From Agelaius tricolor (Eukaryota; Chordata; Aves; Passeriformes; Icteridae), in NCBI GenBank assembly GCA_023055355.1, contig JALJCS010000054.1, positions 2,232,001 through 2,296,000 on the forward strand: a stretch of DNA of 64,000 nt, given 5' to 3'. Under the pieces are notes generated by a model that had not been told where the DNA came from, did no database searches, and saw only the letters and a program-made list of their open reading frames with translations. Of this stretch, positions 44,920 through 57,900 are shown piece by piece. Made by a program: the position numbers and the translations under genes. Position 1 is the stretch's first letter, and every line of letters starts with the position of its first letter.

Positions 44920-45071
44920 CTCTGGCCTGTTGTTTGCTCTGAGGAGGGGAATGGCCATGTTCCCAGACCCTTTTCCCCTCCCTTCTCCAGGAGCACCAGC
45001 TCCCAAATCTGGTTCCTGCTGTGCCTCAGGAGGGGCTATGGAGAAGCTGCTCCATTTCATGCTGAGGTGCT

Positions 45072-46654
<1,583 letters not shown>

Positions 46655-46805
46655 TTGCCCAGAGCAGCTGTGGCTGTCCTGCATCCCTGGAGTGCCCAAA
46701 GCCAGGTCAGACAGGGCTGGAGCAGCCTGGGACAGGGGCAGGGATCCTTACCCATGGTGATCTCCAAGGTCCCTTCCAGCCCAAACATCCTGTGATTTTG
46801 TGACT
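46655..46805 (+). mobile_element. CR1 LINE 3' end, sense
   Basis: GAGCAGCTGTGGCTGTCCTG, GGTCCCTTCCAGCCCAAACA and tail TCCTGTGATTTTGTGAC. Confidence 0.85.
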
Positions 46806-47122
46806 GTGTTTGTCCATGCCTGCTTTGGCACAGGATCTGGAGCTCAGGGAGACCCTCTGTGGGTGATGAAACAGCCTGGCCAGTCGTGGTCCCAGAGAAG
46901 GAAGCCCAGGGTGTTACACATTCCCTTCTGGGTTTGGTACACAGTGGGGGAAAACCTGAGTTATTTCCATCACAATCTGCCGTGCTGCATGCCCCGGATT
47001 TTTGGCTACCAGGCATTCATTTCTGGTGGAAAAGTGCAGAGTTCTCAGAGAGAATGGTCCCTCTCCAGGCTCAGGTTGGAAATGAGGTGATGGACCCTGG
47101 GCACCCTGAAGGACCCTGCAGG
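46806..47122. other. Unique sequence
   Basis: No gene seen. Confidence 0.35.
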
Positions 47123-47128
47123 GGCTGG

Positions 47129-47613
47129 TACCACAGACATCTTCTATGGAAAACCCTTTCCTTAGGGTTTTTCCTCCTGAGAAGCTGAGAGGCCTCAGGA
47201 ACAAAATGTAACCAATGGTTATCTGCTGCTGTGGAATGCAACAATTCTATGAGGGATTGGCCTCATAGAATTGTTTCTAATTAATGGCCAATCACAGTCA
47301 GCTGGCTCAGACTCTCTGTCCAAGTCACAAGCCTTTGTTATTCATTCCTTCTTTTTCTATTCTTAGCCAGCCTTCTGATGAAATCCTTTCTTCTATTCTT
47401 TAATATAGTTTTAATATAATATAATATAGTTTTAATATAATATAATATAATATAATATAATATAATATAATATAATATAATATAATATAATATAATATAA
47501 TATAATATAATATAATATAATATATATCATAAAATAATAAATCAGCCTTCTGAAACATGGAGTCAGATCCTCGTCTCTGCCCTCATCCTGGGACCCCTGT
47601 GAGCACGGTCACA
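47129..47613 (+). mobile_element. Solo LTR, family A (copy 6), microsatellite-expanded
   Basis: 485 bp against about 384 in the other copies. Exact 6-bp duplications GGCTGG (47123-47128, 47614-47619). The terminal TG has become TA. The extra length is a (TATAA)n expansion at 47402-47525 in the AT-rich part next to the poly(A) signals. Confidence 0.93.
47402..47525. repeat. Pentanucleotide microsatellite (TATAA)n inside LTR
   Basis: About 20 TATAA copies. Other copies of this LTR carry only TAATATATATAATAAAA at this point. Confidence 0.97.
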
Positions 47614-47619
47614 GGCTGG

Positions 47620-48299
47620 GAACAAGAGAGGAAAGTTCCTTCTTTCCTGCAGCTCCAGCATTCAGTGTGAGTCCCTCCATTCTGGCTGCTGGACTCCAGT
47701 GCATTTTCTTTACCAGCACAGTGTGCAGCTCCCTTTCCTGAGGGTTTCACCTGCACAGGAGGGCTCTGGGCCCAGCTGGGGCAGATTGCCCATCCCTGGG
47801 AGCAGCCATGTGCGAGGAGCTTTACACACAGAGCATCAGGCAATTGTTCTGGGGGAAAGCCTGTGCCAAGGATGTCAGTGTTGACATTGTGTTTATCCTA
47901 ATCCATACCAGCTCCAGAGCTGTGATCCAGCAGCCAGGCAGGGCCCATGCCTTCAGAGAGCACGGGGAGGCTGCAGGAATTTTATACAGATGTTTAAAAC
48001 AGGTGTGCATTGACCTGTAACTTGAAAAAACAAAAAAAGGCAAGCAGATTAACAACTCTGCTTTAAACAGGAGCTCTGTTTGTAGCAGGCCCCAGGGGGT
48101 AATACACAATTATGCACAGAAATGCTGCTTACAGCCAGCACAAAATGACTACAGATGCATGAAGAGTGAGATTAATTCAGCACTAAACAATTTACCACCA
48201 ACACATGTAGTGCTGTCTCCTGAAATGATCCTCCAGGAGCAGGCTGTGACCTAAAGCTGTGGCCCAGCTGGGCAGGCCATGGAAGCTGAGTTTGCCTCA
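47620..48299. other. Unique sequence
   Basis: No gene seen. Confidence 0.4.
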
Positions 48300-48362
48300 T
48301 CCAGGACAGGACAGACAGGACAGGACAGGACAGACAGGACAGGACAGGACAGACAGGACAGG
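48300..48362. repeat. Microsatellite (GGACA)n
   Basis: GGACAGGACAGACAGGACAG with a 19-20-bp higher-order period. Confidence 0.95.
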
Positions 48363-48477
48363 GCCTTTTCCAGGCACAGGAGCAGCCTGGGGAGCTGTGG
48401 CACCATTGCTGAGGGTGTGGGGAACACTGCTGGGACACTGCCAGCTGAGGGGGCATCTCCAGAGCAGCAGGGAACAT

Positions 48478-48842
48478 TCCAGAACACAATTCCAGGTGTT
48501 TCCAGGGGGACTCAGTTCTGGGCTCTCATTCCCACTGTCATTGCCCCAGAACACAATTCCAGGTGTTTCCAGGGGGACTCAGCTCTGGGCTCTCATTCCC
48601 ACTGTCAGCATTCCAGAACACAATTCCCGGTGTTTCCAGGGCACCCATGGGACTCAGCTCTGGGCTCTCATTCCCACTGTCATTGCTCCAGAACACAATT
48701 CCAGGTGTTTCCAGGAGGATTCAGCTCTGGGCTCTCATTCCCACTGTCAGCATTCCAGAACACAATTCCAGGTGTTTCCAGGGCACCCATGGGACTCAGC
48801 TCTGGGCTCTCATTCCCACTGTCAGTGTTCCAGAACACACAA
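48478..48842. repeat. Minisatellite, alternating 67/75-bp units (6 copies)
   Basis: CCAGAACACAATTCCAGGTG recurs near 48480, 48547, 48614, 48689, 48756 and 48831. Two of the units are 8 bp longer (GGCACCCATGGGACTC in place of GGGGGACTC). Confidence 0.97.
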
Positions 48843-49310
48843 TCACAGAATGATTCTATGCTGGTGCTTTTATTGAAGAGCTCTGGGTGTCTGGGGTACA
48901 CACCCAAATCTGACCCACCATGGGTTTGGGATGAACATGTTTTTATACCCTTATCATTATATAACTACATATTAATTATTAAACTTATATTGTTCTATTG
49001 TATGCATTGATCTCATCCTAGCATGGATTTTGTAATCTCCATCAAACCCCCAAACACCGTTTCCCATGATTTCTGTCACAATTAAACAATAATTATATCT
49101 AATTATCAAACAATAATCACATTTAACAATCATATCATTTATCATAGTCATTAAATGATTATACAGGTGCAGTTTTGTATGATCCAGTAAAGCCCAACAT
49201 TTTCCCAGGGCCTACCAGGCCCAGCCTTTCTTTCCAACTCCCCTGAATATCCCCTGATTTCAGAACCATTTTGTCCCCATACTATCACCACCAGCCCACC
49301 CCTTGTGGCA
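48838..49310 (-). mobile_element. Probable LTR of a fourth ERV family, antisense
   Basis: AT-rich, repeat-free. Near the left edge, in antisense, lies CTTCAATAAAAGCACCAGCA, a polyadenylation-like end typical of LTRs, followed in + by AT-rich text (TTATCATTATATAACTACAT). It starts where the 67-bp array stops. No duplication was found, so limits and identity are tentative. Confidence 0.5.
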
Positions 49311-49357
49311 ATTCTGAGTGCTCGTCCTGCTGCCACTGTCACCCTGGGGATGGGTTT

Positions 49358-49482
49358 TAGTCAGAGAATCAGAGAATCACAGAATGGGGTGGACTGGAAG
49401 GGATTTAAAGCTCATCTGCTTTCAGTCCCCTGCCCTGGGACACCTTCCACAAGGCCAGGCTGCTCAAGAGCCCAAGAAATAA
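49358..49482 (-). mobile_element. CR1 LINE 3' end, antisense
   Basis: GAATCAGAGAATCACAGAAT, GGACTGGAAGGGATTTAAAG and CCCTGGGACACCTTCCAC. Confidence 0.8.
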
Positions 49483-49526
49483 AGAAGAAGAAGAAGAATG
49501 AGGAAGAGGAGGAGCAGGAGGAAACT

Positions 49527-49913
49527 TGTCACTGTGGTATTTTCTGAAAAATCCCTTCACCAGGATTTCTTCTCCTGGCAAGATGATAAGCCTCAGCTTC
49601 TCCATGTTTCGCTGCTTTGGACTGTGATTTGGAGAATTGTTTACCCAGCATGTGAATTGTTTTTAATAATGTCCAATCACCATCAGCTGTGTCAGACTCT
49701 CTGGTCAGTCAGGAGTTTTTATTATTCATTTCTTGTCTAGCCTTCTGATGTCTCCTTTTTCTTTAGTATAGTTTTAGTATATCAATATAATATAATATAA
49801 TATAATATAATTTACATAATATCATATATATTGTATCATATCATAAAATAATAAATCAGCCTTCTGAGAACTTGGAGTCAGATTCTTATCTCTCACCTCA
49901 CAACACCACAACA
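49527..49913 (+). mobile_element. Solo LTR, diverged relative of family A (copy 7)
   Basis: 387 bp with exact 6-bp duplications GAAACT (49521-49526, 49914-49919). It shares the family-A layout but differs throughout (TGTCACTGTGG start, ACACCACAACA end), so it is an older or separate subfamily. AT part is TATAA-rich. Confidence 0.88.
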
Positions 49914-49919
49914 GAAACT

Positions 49920-51699
49920 CATAACTGATCAGTCCCTCTCCTCCTTGGCTTTCAGCCATTTCTGTTCTTTTTGGGTGCTCTTCCCCTCCAGAGCAGAGGC
50001 CTTGGACACGCTCCCTTCTCACCCCAAGGGAGGTTAAGCTCCCCTCCCTCGGTGCTGATTTTGGGGGAGCTGCAGGGGACAGGCCCAGAGGGCTCCTCCA
50101 GCACCCCCTAAGTGCAGAGAGCCCAGAGTCAGTCTCAGCTCTGTGTCCAAGCGTTTTGGGCACTGTGGGATGGTGGGGACACCTCCAGCCCTGGCTGGGC
50201 ACTCTGGGCTCCCCCAGGGACACAGCCCCATCCTGTCCCCTGTCAGCCTGGCAGAGCCCCAGCTCTCCTTGTGCTGGTGCCGCAGGGAATTGTCAGCTCT
50301 GCCCATTCTGCAGCAGCTACAAACAAGGGCACGTCTGGCACCTGGCCTGGGGTGTAAATGGGCTGTAAATGGGGAGAAGGGGGACGGGACATGCCAGGCT
50401 GGGCTGGCGATGGACTGGAGCCATCCCAGATTGGTGGCACAAGGAGCAGCAGCTTGTCAGGGGTGTCCTTGGAGCACAGCAAAGTCCCCCAGCCCCTCAG
50501 AACCTCCCTGAAGTCTCCCCAGGTGGCAGCTGCTGTTTATCACCAGCCTCAGGAGCCTTTGGCTGTAGCTGGGCTGGAGGAGCCTTTGGTGTGGCTGCTC
50601 CTGCAGGAATTCACCCCAGAACCTTCCCCCCCTCTAATCCCCGGCCCCAAAAAAGGAGAGCACTCAGGAGGGCACTGCAAAAATCCCAAACAACCCCCAG
50701 GCGACAGGGCAGGTGCCTCCGGGTGTCCAGGAGGGCTCTGCAGGTCCCTGTCACACCCAGAGCACGCTCACGCCCTGAGCCCCTGCCTGGAGCAGCTGGA
50801 ATTTATGAACAAGATGATAAAGAAAGGAAAAAGAGTCCTGTCAAGGCTCTCTGTGTGTGCTGTAAATTGTCCATATATCAAAGATATTGCCCACATTCAG
50901 CATTTAATGCTATCGGTAAAAGTATAATGTGAGAGGCCGAGAAAGAAGTTGCTCACAGGGAAGGATGAATATTCGCTGTGAAATATTAAGCTTGTAAAAG
51001 AGGCATTTCTCTTTTTGGCTGGAGTGCTGGTATTTCTTCCTATTTAATTTACATAAATCAATGATGGAAAAAAAGTAATAACAGGACTCAGATTCTGTAG
51101 CTGCAGGGAACCTGGGGAACCTGGAGAAGGAGTTTGGGGATTATAGACACGCTCCAAAGAAAGCAGCATGGAGCAACTGATTTCTCTAAACTTTTCTAGT
51201 TTGCTTTGCTCAGAGAAGTCAGCTCCTGCTTTCTACATCCCAGGGATGAGATCATGCCAGGAAAAATGAATAAAATTGTCATTGCAAACTCTCTGTTTGT
51301 TGGTTCATTGCTTTGATTTTCCACAAAATTTTGTCTTTTAAAATGGTGACTCAACCATTTCTGGCCAGTAAAAAAAAAACCAAAATAGAAGAAGATGGAA
51401 ATACTCTGTGTGATACTGGAAAATCTCACTGGAAAGCCACCAAAAGGGACAAATGACATCTTGCCATGGCCTCAGAGCAATAGAGGAGAGACCTGAAGGG
51501 GCAGTGCAGAGACCAGGACTGGAGGTCAGGGCCCTGCACCCTGAGCCTGTCCTAAACCTCCCACTCTGAGCCTTGTGACCCACGGCTGGGGCTGGGTGGA
51601 ACTGAGCCCAGGCTCTCCCTGGGCTGCTCTGGCACGGGGAGCTGGGACAGGCAGGGGCAGAGGATCAGAGGAGCTCTGGGTGCTGCTGCTGGGCTCCTG
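49920..51699. other. Unique sequence, candidate conserved block 50.8-51.08 kb
   Basis: No gene seen. 50800-51080 (for example GTAAATTGTCCATATATCAA, CAGCATTTAATGCTATCGGT, GAAATATTAAGCTTGTAAAA) is repeat-free and AT-rich. Confidence 0.45.
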
Positions 51700-51920
51700 C
51701 TCCTGCCCTGCAGCTCCTGCCCTGCACCTCCTGCCTTGCACCTCCTGCCTTGCACCTCCTGCCCCTGCCTCGCAGCTCCCGCCCCCTCCTTGCACCTCCT
51801 GCCCCTGCCCTGCAGCTTCTGCCCTGCAGCTCCTGCCTTGCACCTCCTGCCCCTGCCCTGCAGCTCCTACCCCTTCCTTGCACCTCCTGCCCTCCAGCTC
51901 CTGCTCCTGCCCTGCAGCTC
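51700..51920. repeat. Minisatellite, 15-bp CTCCTGCCCTGCAGC units
   Basis: About 14 units with CTCCTGCCTTGCAC and CCCCTGCC variants. Confidence 0.95.
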
Positions 51921-52404
51921 CACATGCAGTGCTGCAAATCGAGTGTGTTTGGTCAAGACCCCAGAATTCAGCAAAGCCCTGATGCAGGGGGGCAGAAATG
52001 GGCTGGGAATGTGTTCTTCTAAGTGCCATGGGAAAGAAAAAACCTTCCGTGTACTTTTTTTCCTTCTGCTTTCCTTTGCTCCCCCCTTGCCCTGAAGAAG
52101 CTGTTGATTATAATTTCAGAGCAGTTGGAGATGCAAAGCTTAATGGAGCGGGCCTTTCTATTTTCGTCCTCTATGCATTGTCAGATGAAATAACATGGAT
52201 TATATTTTGTTGTTGATGCACTGAATATTCTTGATATTTAAATCCAGCAGTGTTTATAGCAGGCTGAGATTCTGTGCTGGGATCAGAAAGGTTTGAGGTT
52301 TGCTTGTTTCTATTATTTATTTGTGGGGAGATGGAGATTCTGCCTTGTGGTTTTGTGGGTTTTGTTTTCCTTTTTTTTTAACAAGGGGAAGCTAAAGAAT
52401 GAAT
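51921..52404. other. Unique sequence, candidate conserved block 52.09-52.26 kb
   Basis: No gene seen. TTGATTATAATTTCAGAGCA, TGCATTGTCAGATGAAATAA and TCTTGATATTTAAATCCAGC lie in a repeat-free block. Confidence 0.45.
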
Positions 52405-52492
52405 AGGAATAGCAGAGGTTGGAACCAGATGATCTCCAAGGTCGCTCTCAACCCAGAGCATTGTGCAGTTCCATGAATTCTGCCCTCCTTAC
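52405..52492 (+). mobile_element. CR1 LINE 3' end, sense, short
   Basis: GAGGTTGGAACCAGATGATC, TCCAAGGTCGCTCTCAACCC and tail TTCCATGAATTCTG. Confidence 0.75.
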
Positions 52493-53435
52493 CCAAAGCA
52501 AGCACCATCCTGATCCTTTCTTGGTCCTACAGGAAACAACTGCTACCAGCTTTGTTCTTGTTAAAGCCTAAAGCTCCAGGGGCAATTCTTCATGGCTACT
52601 TTCCCTATTTCTCCTTGTGGTGTGATGTTTTCAGTCTGAGGTCCCTCCTTGCCCCACGGGGGTGTCCTGAGGGGTTTCACTCCAAAGCCTGCTGTTCTCT
52701 ATTCATGGCTGCCCCTGGGGCCAGGCTGAGACCTCTGAGAATTCTGCCTCCAGAGCCAGCACAGAGACCCTGCCTCAGCCAGGAGCCCCTCATGGACTGA
52801 GAGCAGGGGTAAATGGGCGAGGAGAACACAGGGAGTGTCCAAGGGCAGCAAAGGACCCCGCACCTACCCCCCAGTTTAAGGATGTTCTCCAGATTAATGG
52901 GATGGTTCCATTTCAAACAGAGCTCAGCTTGCAGAACAGAGCACAGGGGAGGCCTGTGCTGGGAGAATTCAGTTCCCAGAGTGTCCCTGACTCGTTTTCC
53001 ACATTTCTTTGTGTTCATTTGGAATGCATTCAACACCAAGGGTGCTCTGCAGCTGCAGGGAGATGATCCCTCTTTTTCTGGGTAATTGCTGTTCAGTCTG
53101 GATATTTTAGCTGAAAGACAGAGGCAAGGTGGGTTCAGAGCCCACAGAGATTTCAAACTGATGGATAAGAGCTAAAAATTCCCTAAGAATCCCATCTATC
53201 AGTATGTATTCACTAAGGGTGGCATCCTTCAGCTGTCATCTCTTATCTTGCCCCAAAGATCCACTTCTAATCCCAAATTTGGAAGTGTGAAGTGGAAATA
53301 TTTCATGTTCCAAGAGCAGCCGGCCAGTGCAGCTCAGGTTAGAAATTGCAGGATGTCCTGTAGGAGCAGAAGGAGGCAGAAGGAAGGATTGGGTGCAGGA
53401 GAGATGGCTCCTGGTTTGGTTTAGGAGTTGGTAAA
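52493..53435. other. Unique sequence
   Basis: No gene seen. Confidence 0.4.
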
Positions 53436-53562
53436 CTCCTGACCTGGTGGACATGGAGGGGGCTGGAACTGGATGATCCCTAAGGTCCCTTCCAACCCAA
53501 ACCATTCTCTGACCCTGTGACTCTGTGACTCTGTGTGTGACTCTGTGATTCCTTGGAACGAG
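53436..53562 (+). mobile_element. CR1 LINE 3' end, sense, with tail
   Basis: GGCTGGAACTGGATGATCCC, AAGGTCCCTTCCAACCCAAA and tail (CTGTGACT)n to about 53555. Confidence 0.88.
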
Positions 53563-54137
53563 CTGGATTCAGCTGGGAAAACTGGGAATAGCTGAGTTGT
53601 GCTTTGGGAATTTGAAGAACAAGGCAGGAATGGGGCAGTAAGACAGGGCAGGGTGCTGGAGCAGGGTGCAGGATGGGTGAGTGCAGGGATCTGAGGGCGT
53701 CTGACAGCAGCGTGGCACAGCCAGGCAACAACGGGGAACTGAGAGATTCTGGTGCATTGATGCAAACATAGAAGAGCTCAAGGTCCTGAGGAGCCCTTGA
53801 AGCTGAAATAGCATTCAGACAAGGCCCCACTCAAGGCTCAGCACGCAGGGCTGAGTGAATGTGGAGCAGCCCTGGCAGCTTTGTCCTGCCCACTCCTCCC
53901 TCCCAGGCTGCCGAACACTCACAGCCCCAGGGGCTTCTTTAATTCAAATTAAGCTGTGCTCCTTCTTGTCCCTCTCTCAGTGGACAAGACAACAGCTGAT
54001 CTCAGTCCCTTTCCAACAACCTTTCCCTCGTCAGAAGAAGTTGCCATGCCAACCTTTCCTTCTGTTGCCAAGCCGAGCATGGAGGGGCAGCTCCGCTCCC
54101 AGCCCAGCCCCAGGCACAGCCTTGGAGGAGCCTCCTC
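53563..54137. other. Unique sequence
   Basis: No gene seen. Confidence 0.4.
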
Positions 54138-54163
54138 CTCCTCCTCCTCCTCCTCCTCCTCCA
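54138..54163. repeat. Trinucleotide microsatellite (CTC)n
   Basis: Eight to nine CTC triplets. Confidence 0.97.
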
Positions 54164-54519
54164 CATGGAGCCCAGAGCTCCCAGCCTGGGCAGGGAGTGA
54201 CTCACCTGGCCCAGGTGAGTGACACCACCCAAGCAATGCTCCCGGCTGGGCCTGAGCTCTTCCCTCTGCCCTTTCCTGGCACAGCCATGCATGGCACCGA
54301 GTCACTGGGGCCTTTTCCACATGGAGGGCTCAGGCTGAAGGGAGAGGGTGACTCTGAGGAGCCAGAGGAGCTCTGACCTTGGAATCACGTGCCAAAGCCT
54401 TGGCAGTGTCCCTGGGAGGTTCTCTCTGCTCGGAGGAGCCATGCTGGGGTCAGTGAGTCAGGGGAAGGGAGCAGGACAGGCCCAGCATTCAGGCCACACA
54501 CCAGAACTGGGCCAGAAAA
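54164..54519. other. Unique sequence
   Basis: No gene seen. Confidence 0.35.
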
Positions 54520-54692
54520 TTGAAAATTACACTCCTGACAAGGGCCTGGAGGGACAGCACACAGGGAATGGCTCCCACTGCCAGAGGGCAGGGCTGGATG
54601 GGATCTTGGGAACTGGGAATTGTTCCCTGGGAAGGTGTGAGGCCCTGGCACAGAGTGCCCAGAGCAGCTGGGGCTGCCCCTGGATCCCTGAT
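54520..54692 (+). mobile_element. CR1 LINE fragment, sense, 3' end missing
   Basis: CAAGGGCCTGGAGGGACAGC, CACAGGGAATGGCTCCCACT, CAGAGCAGCTGGGGCTGCCC, stopping at CTGGATCCCTG. The normal CR1 3' terminus is absent. Confidence 0.85.
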
Positions 54693-54849
54693 TGTTGAAG
54701 GCCCTGATTGTTGCTGGGGACAGAAGAAATGAATTGGGCTTTTAAACAGAGCAAAGAGAAGATGGAGCAAGCTCAGAGATGAGGAAGAACCAGTTTGTCT
54801 CATACAGCTTCCCCAGGAGCAGCTGCTTCAGGGGAGAAACAGAAGCACA
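54693..54849. other. Unique spacer
   Basis: Nothing recognised. Confidence 0.3.
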
Positions 54850-55280
54850 GAGTCACAGAATGGGTTGGGTCAGAAGGGACCTGAAAGCCCATCCAGCTCC
54901 AGCCCCTGCCAGGGACAGGGACACCTCCAGTGCCCCAGGCTGCCCAGAGCCATGGCAGGGACACCTCCAGTGCCCCAGGCTGCCCAGAGCCGTGGCAAGG
55001 ACACCTCCAGTGCCCCAGGCTGCCCAGAGCCATGGCAGGGACACCTCCAGTGCCCCAGGCTGCCCAGAGCCATGGGCAGGGACACAGCGACACCTCCAGT
55101 GCCCCAGGCTGCCCAGAGCCATGGCAGGGACACCTCCAGTACCCCAGGCTGCCCAGAGCCATGGCAGGGACACCTCCAGTACCTCCAGTGCCCCAGGCTG
55201 CCCAGAGCCATGGGCAGGGACACAGGAACGCCTCCCACTACCCCAGGCTGCCCAGAGCCCATCCAGCCACAACCCTTGAA
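54850..55280 (-). mobile_element. CR1 LINE 3' end, antisense, expanded into a minisatellite
   Basis: CAGAGTCACAGAATGGGTTG, GAAGGGACCTGAAAGCCCAT and CCAGCTCCAGCCCCTGCCAG are the CR1 3' end; the next CR1 segment is then repeated as a tandem array. Confidence 0.88.
54925..55260. repeat. CR1-derived minisatellite, 40-bp unit (about 8 copies)
   Basis: CCCCAGGCTGCCCAGAGCC and ATGGCAGGGACACCTCCAGT recur every 40 bp. The text is the antisense CR1 segment normally present once (compare 57575-57620). Some units have 8-13-bp additions. Confidence 0.95.
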
Positions 55281-55617
55281 GGCTGTCCAGGGTGCAAGGC
55301 CAGAATTGATGTGTCAGTCAGAGAAGGTTAAAGCTGCTCGAGGGGGATGCAGGAAAGTGCCCAAAGGATGCTCAGCTGTGTCAGCTCTGAGGGTGGGGGT
55401 GTGATTGTGTCAGCACTGAAGTCCTGAGGTGTCACGTTCCACAGCTGTCACCTGTCCCACTTTGTATCCCTGTTTCTCCACCCAGCCAATCTCAGCCCCC
55501 TTCTGCAGGGGACTCAATCACTGTCTCACCATCCTTCCTTTGAGTACTGATTGTCACCAAAGGTGGCCAAAGAGAAAAAGACCCCAAGAAGATGAAGAAT
55601 TAATCCCTTGCATTCAC
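55281..55617. other. Unique sequence
   Basis: No gene seen. Confidence 0.4.
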
Positions 55618-55817
55618 TGCACAGGATGGGCAGGCCCTGGCACAGGTGCCCAGAGCAGCTGTGGCTGCCCCTGGATCCCTGGCAGTGCCCAAGGCCAGGT
55701 TGGACACTGGGGCTTGGAGCACCCTGGGATGGTGGGAGGTGTCCTGCCATGGCAGGGGTGGCACTGGAGGGGCTTTGAAACTCCTTCTAACCCAAACCAT
55801 TCTAGGATTCTGTGATA
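55618..55817 (+). mobile_element. CR1 LINE 3' end, sense
   Basis: GGCCCTGGCACAGGTGCCCA, GTGCCCAAGGCCAGGTTGGA, GGGTGGCACTGGAGGGGCTT and tail CATTCTAGGATTCTGTGAT. Confidence 0.92.
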
Positions 55818-57512
55818 TACAAGAAATCTGCATTTGCACAGATCTGGGAGGAGAACTGGGACAGAAAGCCCCTGGAAATGCATTTTCCTTTTGCCTTGCC
55901 TCTCTGGGCAGCACCAGCAGCAGGAGGCAGCTGGGGCTGGTGCCCGGGTGCAGCTGAGGCGAGGATGTTCCAGGATGTTTGGGCATTAGCTGCCAATGAC
56001 ACTGCTGTCCAGGGACAGGCTGCTGCAGCTCCAGGAGGGGATGATTTACAGAGCCCAGGAACCACGAGCCTTGTAAGGAACAAAGCTGGGAATGAAGCTC
56101 CGTGCTCCACCTGAGCTGCTGCCTACCCGTGTGTGTGCTCAGAGCTCATATTTAGTGCTGCTGGTGGCACACTGACAGACGGCTTAGTGAAAACAAATGT
56201 TAATGTTAATTAAGCTGGAAAACTTCCCAGATTTGGAGAATGAGAGTGTTTGCTTGGATAATAATTCAGATAGCCTGTGCCCTGCTCGGCACTCCCACTG
56301 GGAAATGTGATCACTCAGAAACAGGGGACCAAAGAACTGGAGCAGCCCATCCAGATCCCAGATCTCCTTCCCAGGATGGAGGGGGGCTGCTCCTTGCAGC
56401 ATCTTTCCCAGCCCTTTGAGCACCCCAAGTTGCCCTGGCCCAGGTGAGCAGCCATCCCTCCCTTTCCTGGGGAGAATATGCTGTGCTAGCAGAGTTACAG
56501 CTCCTGACATGCTCCTAAATTCTCCTGTAGTTAATTCACTCGGGTGCTTCCAGATGATGATAATTAACCTCTCTTACTGCAGAGGACAGCAAATACTGAG
56601 AGCTTGGAGGGATGACTGAGGATGGGCATGGCTTCTTTTGCATAGTCAGATCTCACTGCTTAATGGAAATAATCGTGGTTCTGTTGGCTTCAGCTGGTCT
56701 TCACTGACTTGCAGCAGCTGATGATCTGGCCCAGTGATTTTAAATTCCCTTCTACATATTTTTAATTCAAACCATGGTCACCGGTGCCAGCCCGAGCCTT
56801 GTGAATTCCAGAGAAGGGCTGTGGGCTAAAGAGATGCTCCAGCTCTTTTTCCAGGCATGGGAGCATTTAGGTATTTATTTATTTGTTGCTGAAAGGACCG
56901 GGGGGAAAACATGATAATTAGGAAATGAGAAGATGCACACAAATAGAAACCCCTGGTAGCACTTCAATCTTTGCAGGAGGCCACGTGATGGCTCAACACG
57001 TTCCTATTTTCTGCTTCAGTGAGATGACACTCACATGGTGGATGCAGGCAGCTCCAGTTCCCAGCCGGCAGCTCGGCTCCCCCTGTGTGGGTTCAGCCTC
57101 CGGGGCTCAGCTGGGCCCAGCAGGTCTCTGAGGGGCCCTGGGGCTCCCCAGGCTCTCCCTGCAGTGCAGGGAGGCACACCAGGTGTCCTCTGGCTGCCAC
57201 TGCTTGGACATCTCCTCCAAACTCTGCCAGCTGGGCAGGAGCAGTTTTCCACTTCTGCCTCTGCCCTTCACGACCTTCACATGCCCACCCTGGTGTGTGG
57301 CAGCTCTGGGAGCCTCAGCCCCTGGGCAGAGCTGTGCTCACACTGACACGGAATTTATGTGCTGGGAAAGCTGCCAGTGGGTGCCCTTCCAGCAAAGCCA
57401 TCTCATCGAGGCAAAATCCTCCTGGGCTGTCCCCCAAACCCCAGGAAGGACAAATGCTATGCTGGGTGAGGTGGGCCAGACTCCCCAGTGCAGCTCGTCC
57501 GGTTGATTTTTA
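55818..57512. other. Unique sequence
   Basis: No gene seen. 56190-56280 and 56740-56960 are AT-rich. Confidence 0.4.
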
Positions 57513-57900
57513 TCAGTGAATCAGAGAATGGTTTGGGTTGGGAGGGACCTTGAATATCACCCAGTGCCACCCCTGCCATGGCAGGGACACCTCCCACTGC
57601 CCCAGGTGCTCCAGCCCCAGTGTCCAACCTGGCCTTGGGCACTGCCAGGGATCCAGGGGCAGCCCCAGCTGCTCTGGGCACCTGTGCCACCTCCCCACCC
57701 TCCCAGGGAACAATTCCTGCTCCATATCCCATCTAAAGCTTCCTCTGTCACTCTGAAGCCATTCCCCCTGTCCTGTCACTGCACACCCTTGCCCAAAGTG
57801 TCTCTCTGGTGGTTCCTCTGCAGGTGCTGAAGGCTGCAATAAGATCCCCCCCAGGCCTTCCCTTCCCAAGGCTGAACAATCCAATTCCCTTGGCTGAGAT
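57513..57900 (-). mobile_element. CR1 LINE 3' region, antisense
   Basis: GAATCAGAGAATGGTTTGGG, GCCATGGCAGGGACACCTCC, CTTGGGCACTGCCAGGGATC, GGGAACAATTCCTGC, then the further 5' motif TTCCCAAGGCTGAACAATCC. One of the longest CR1 fragments here. Confidence 0.92.
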
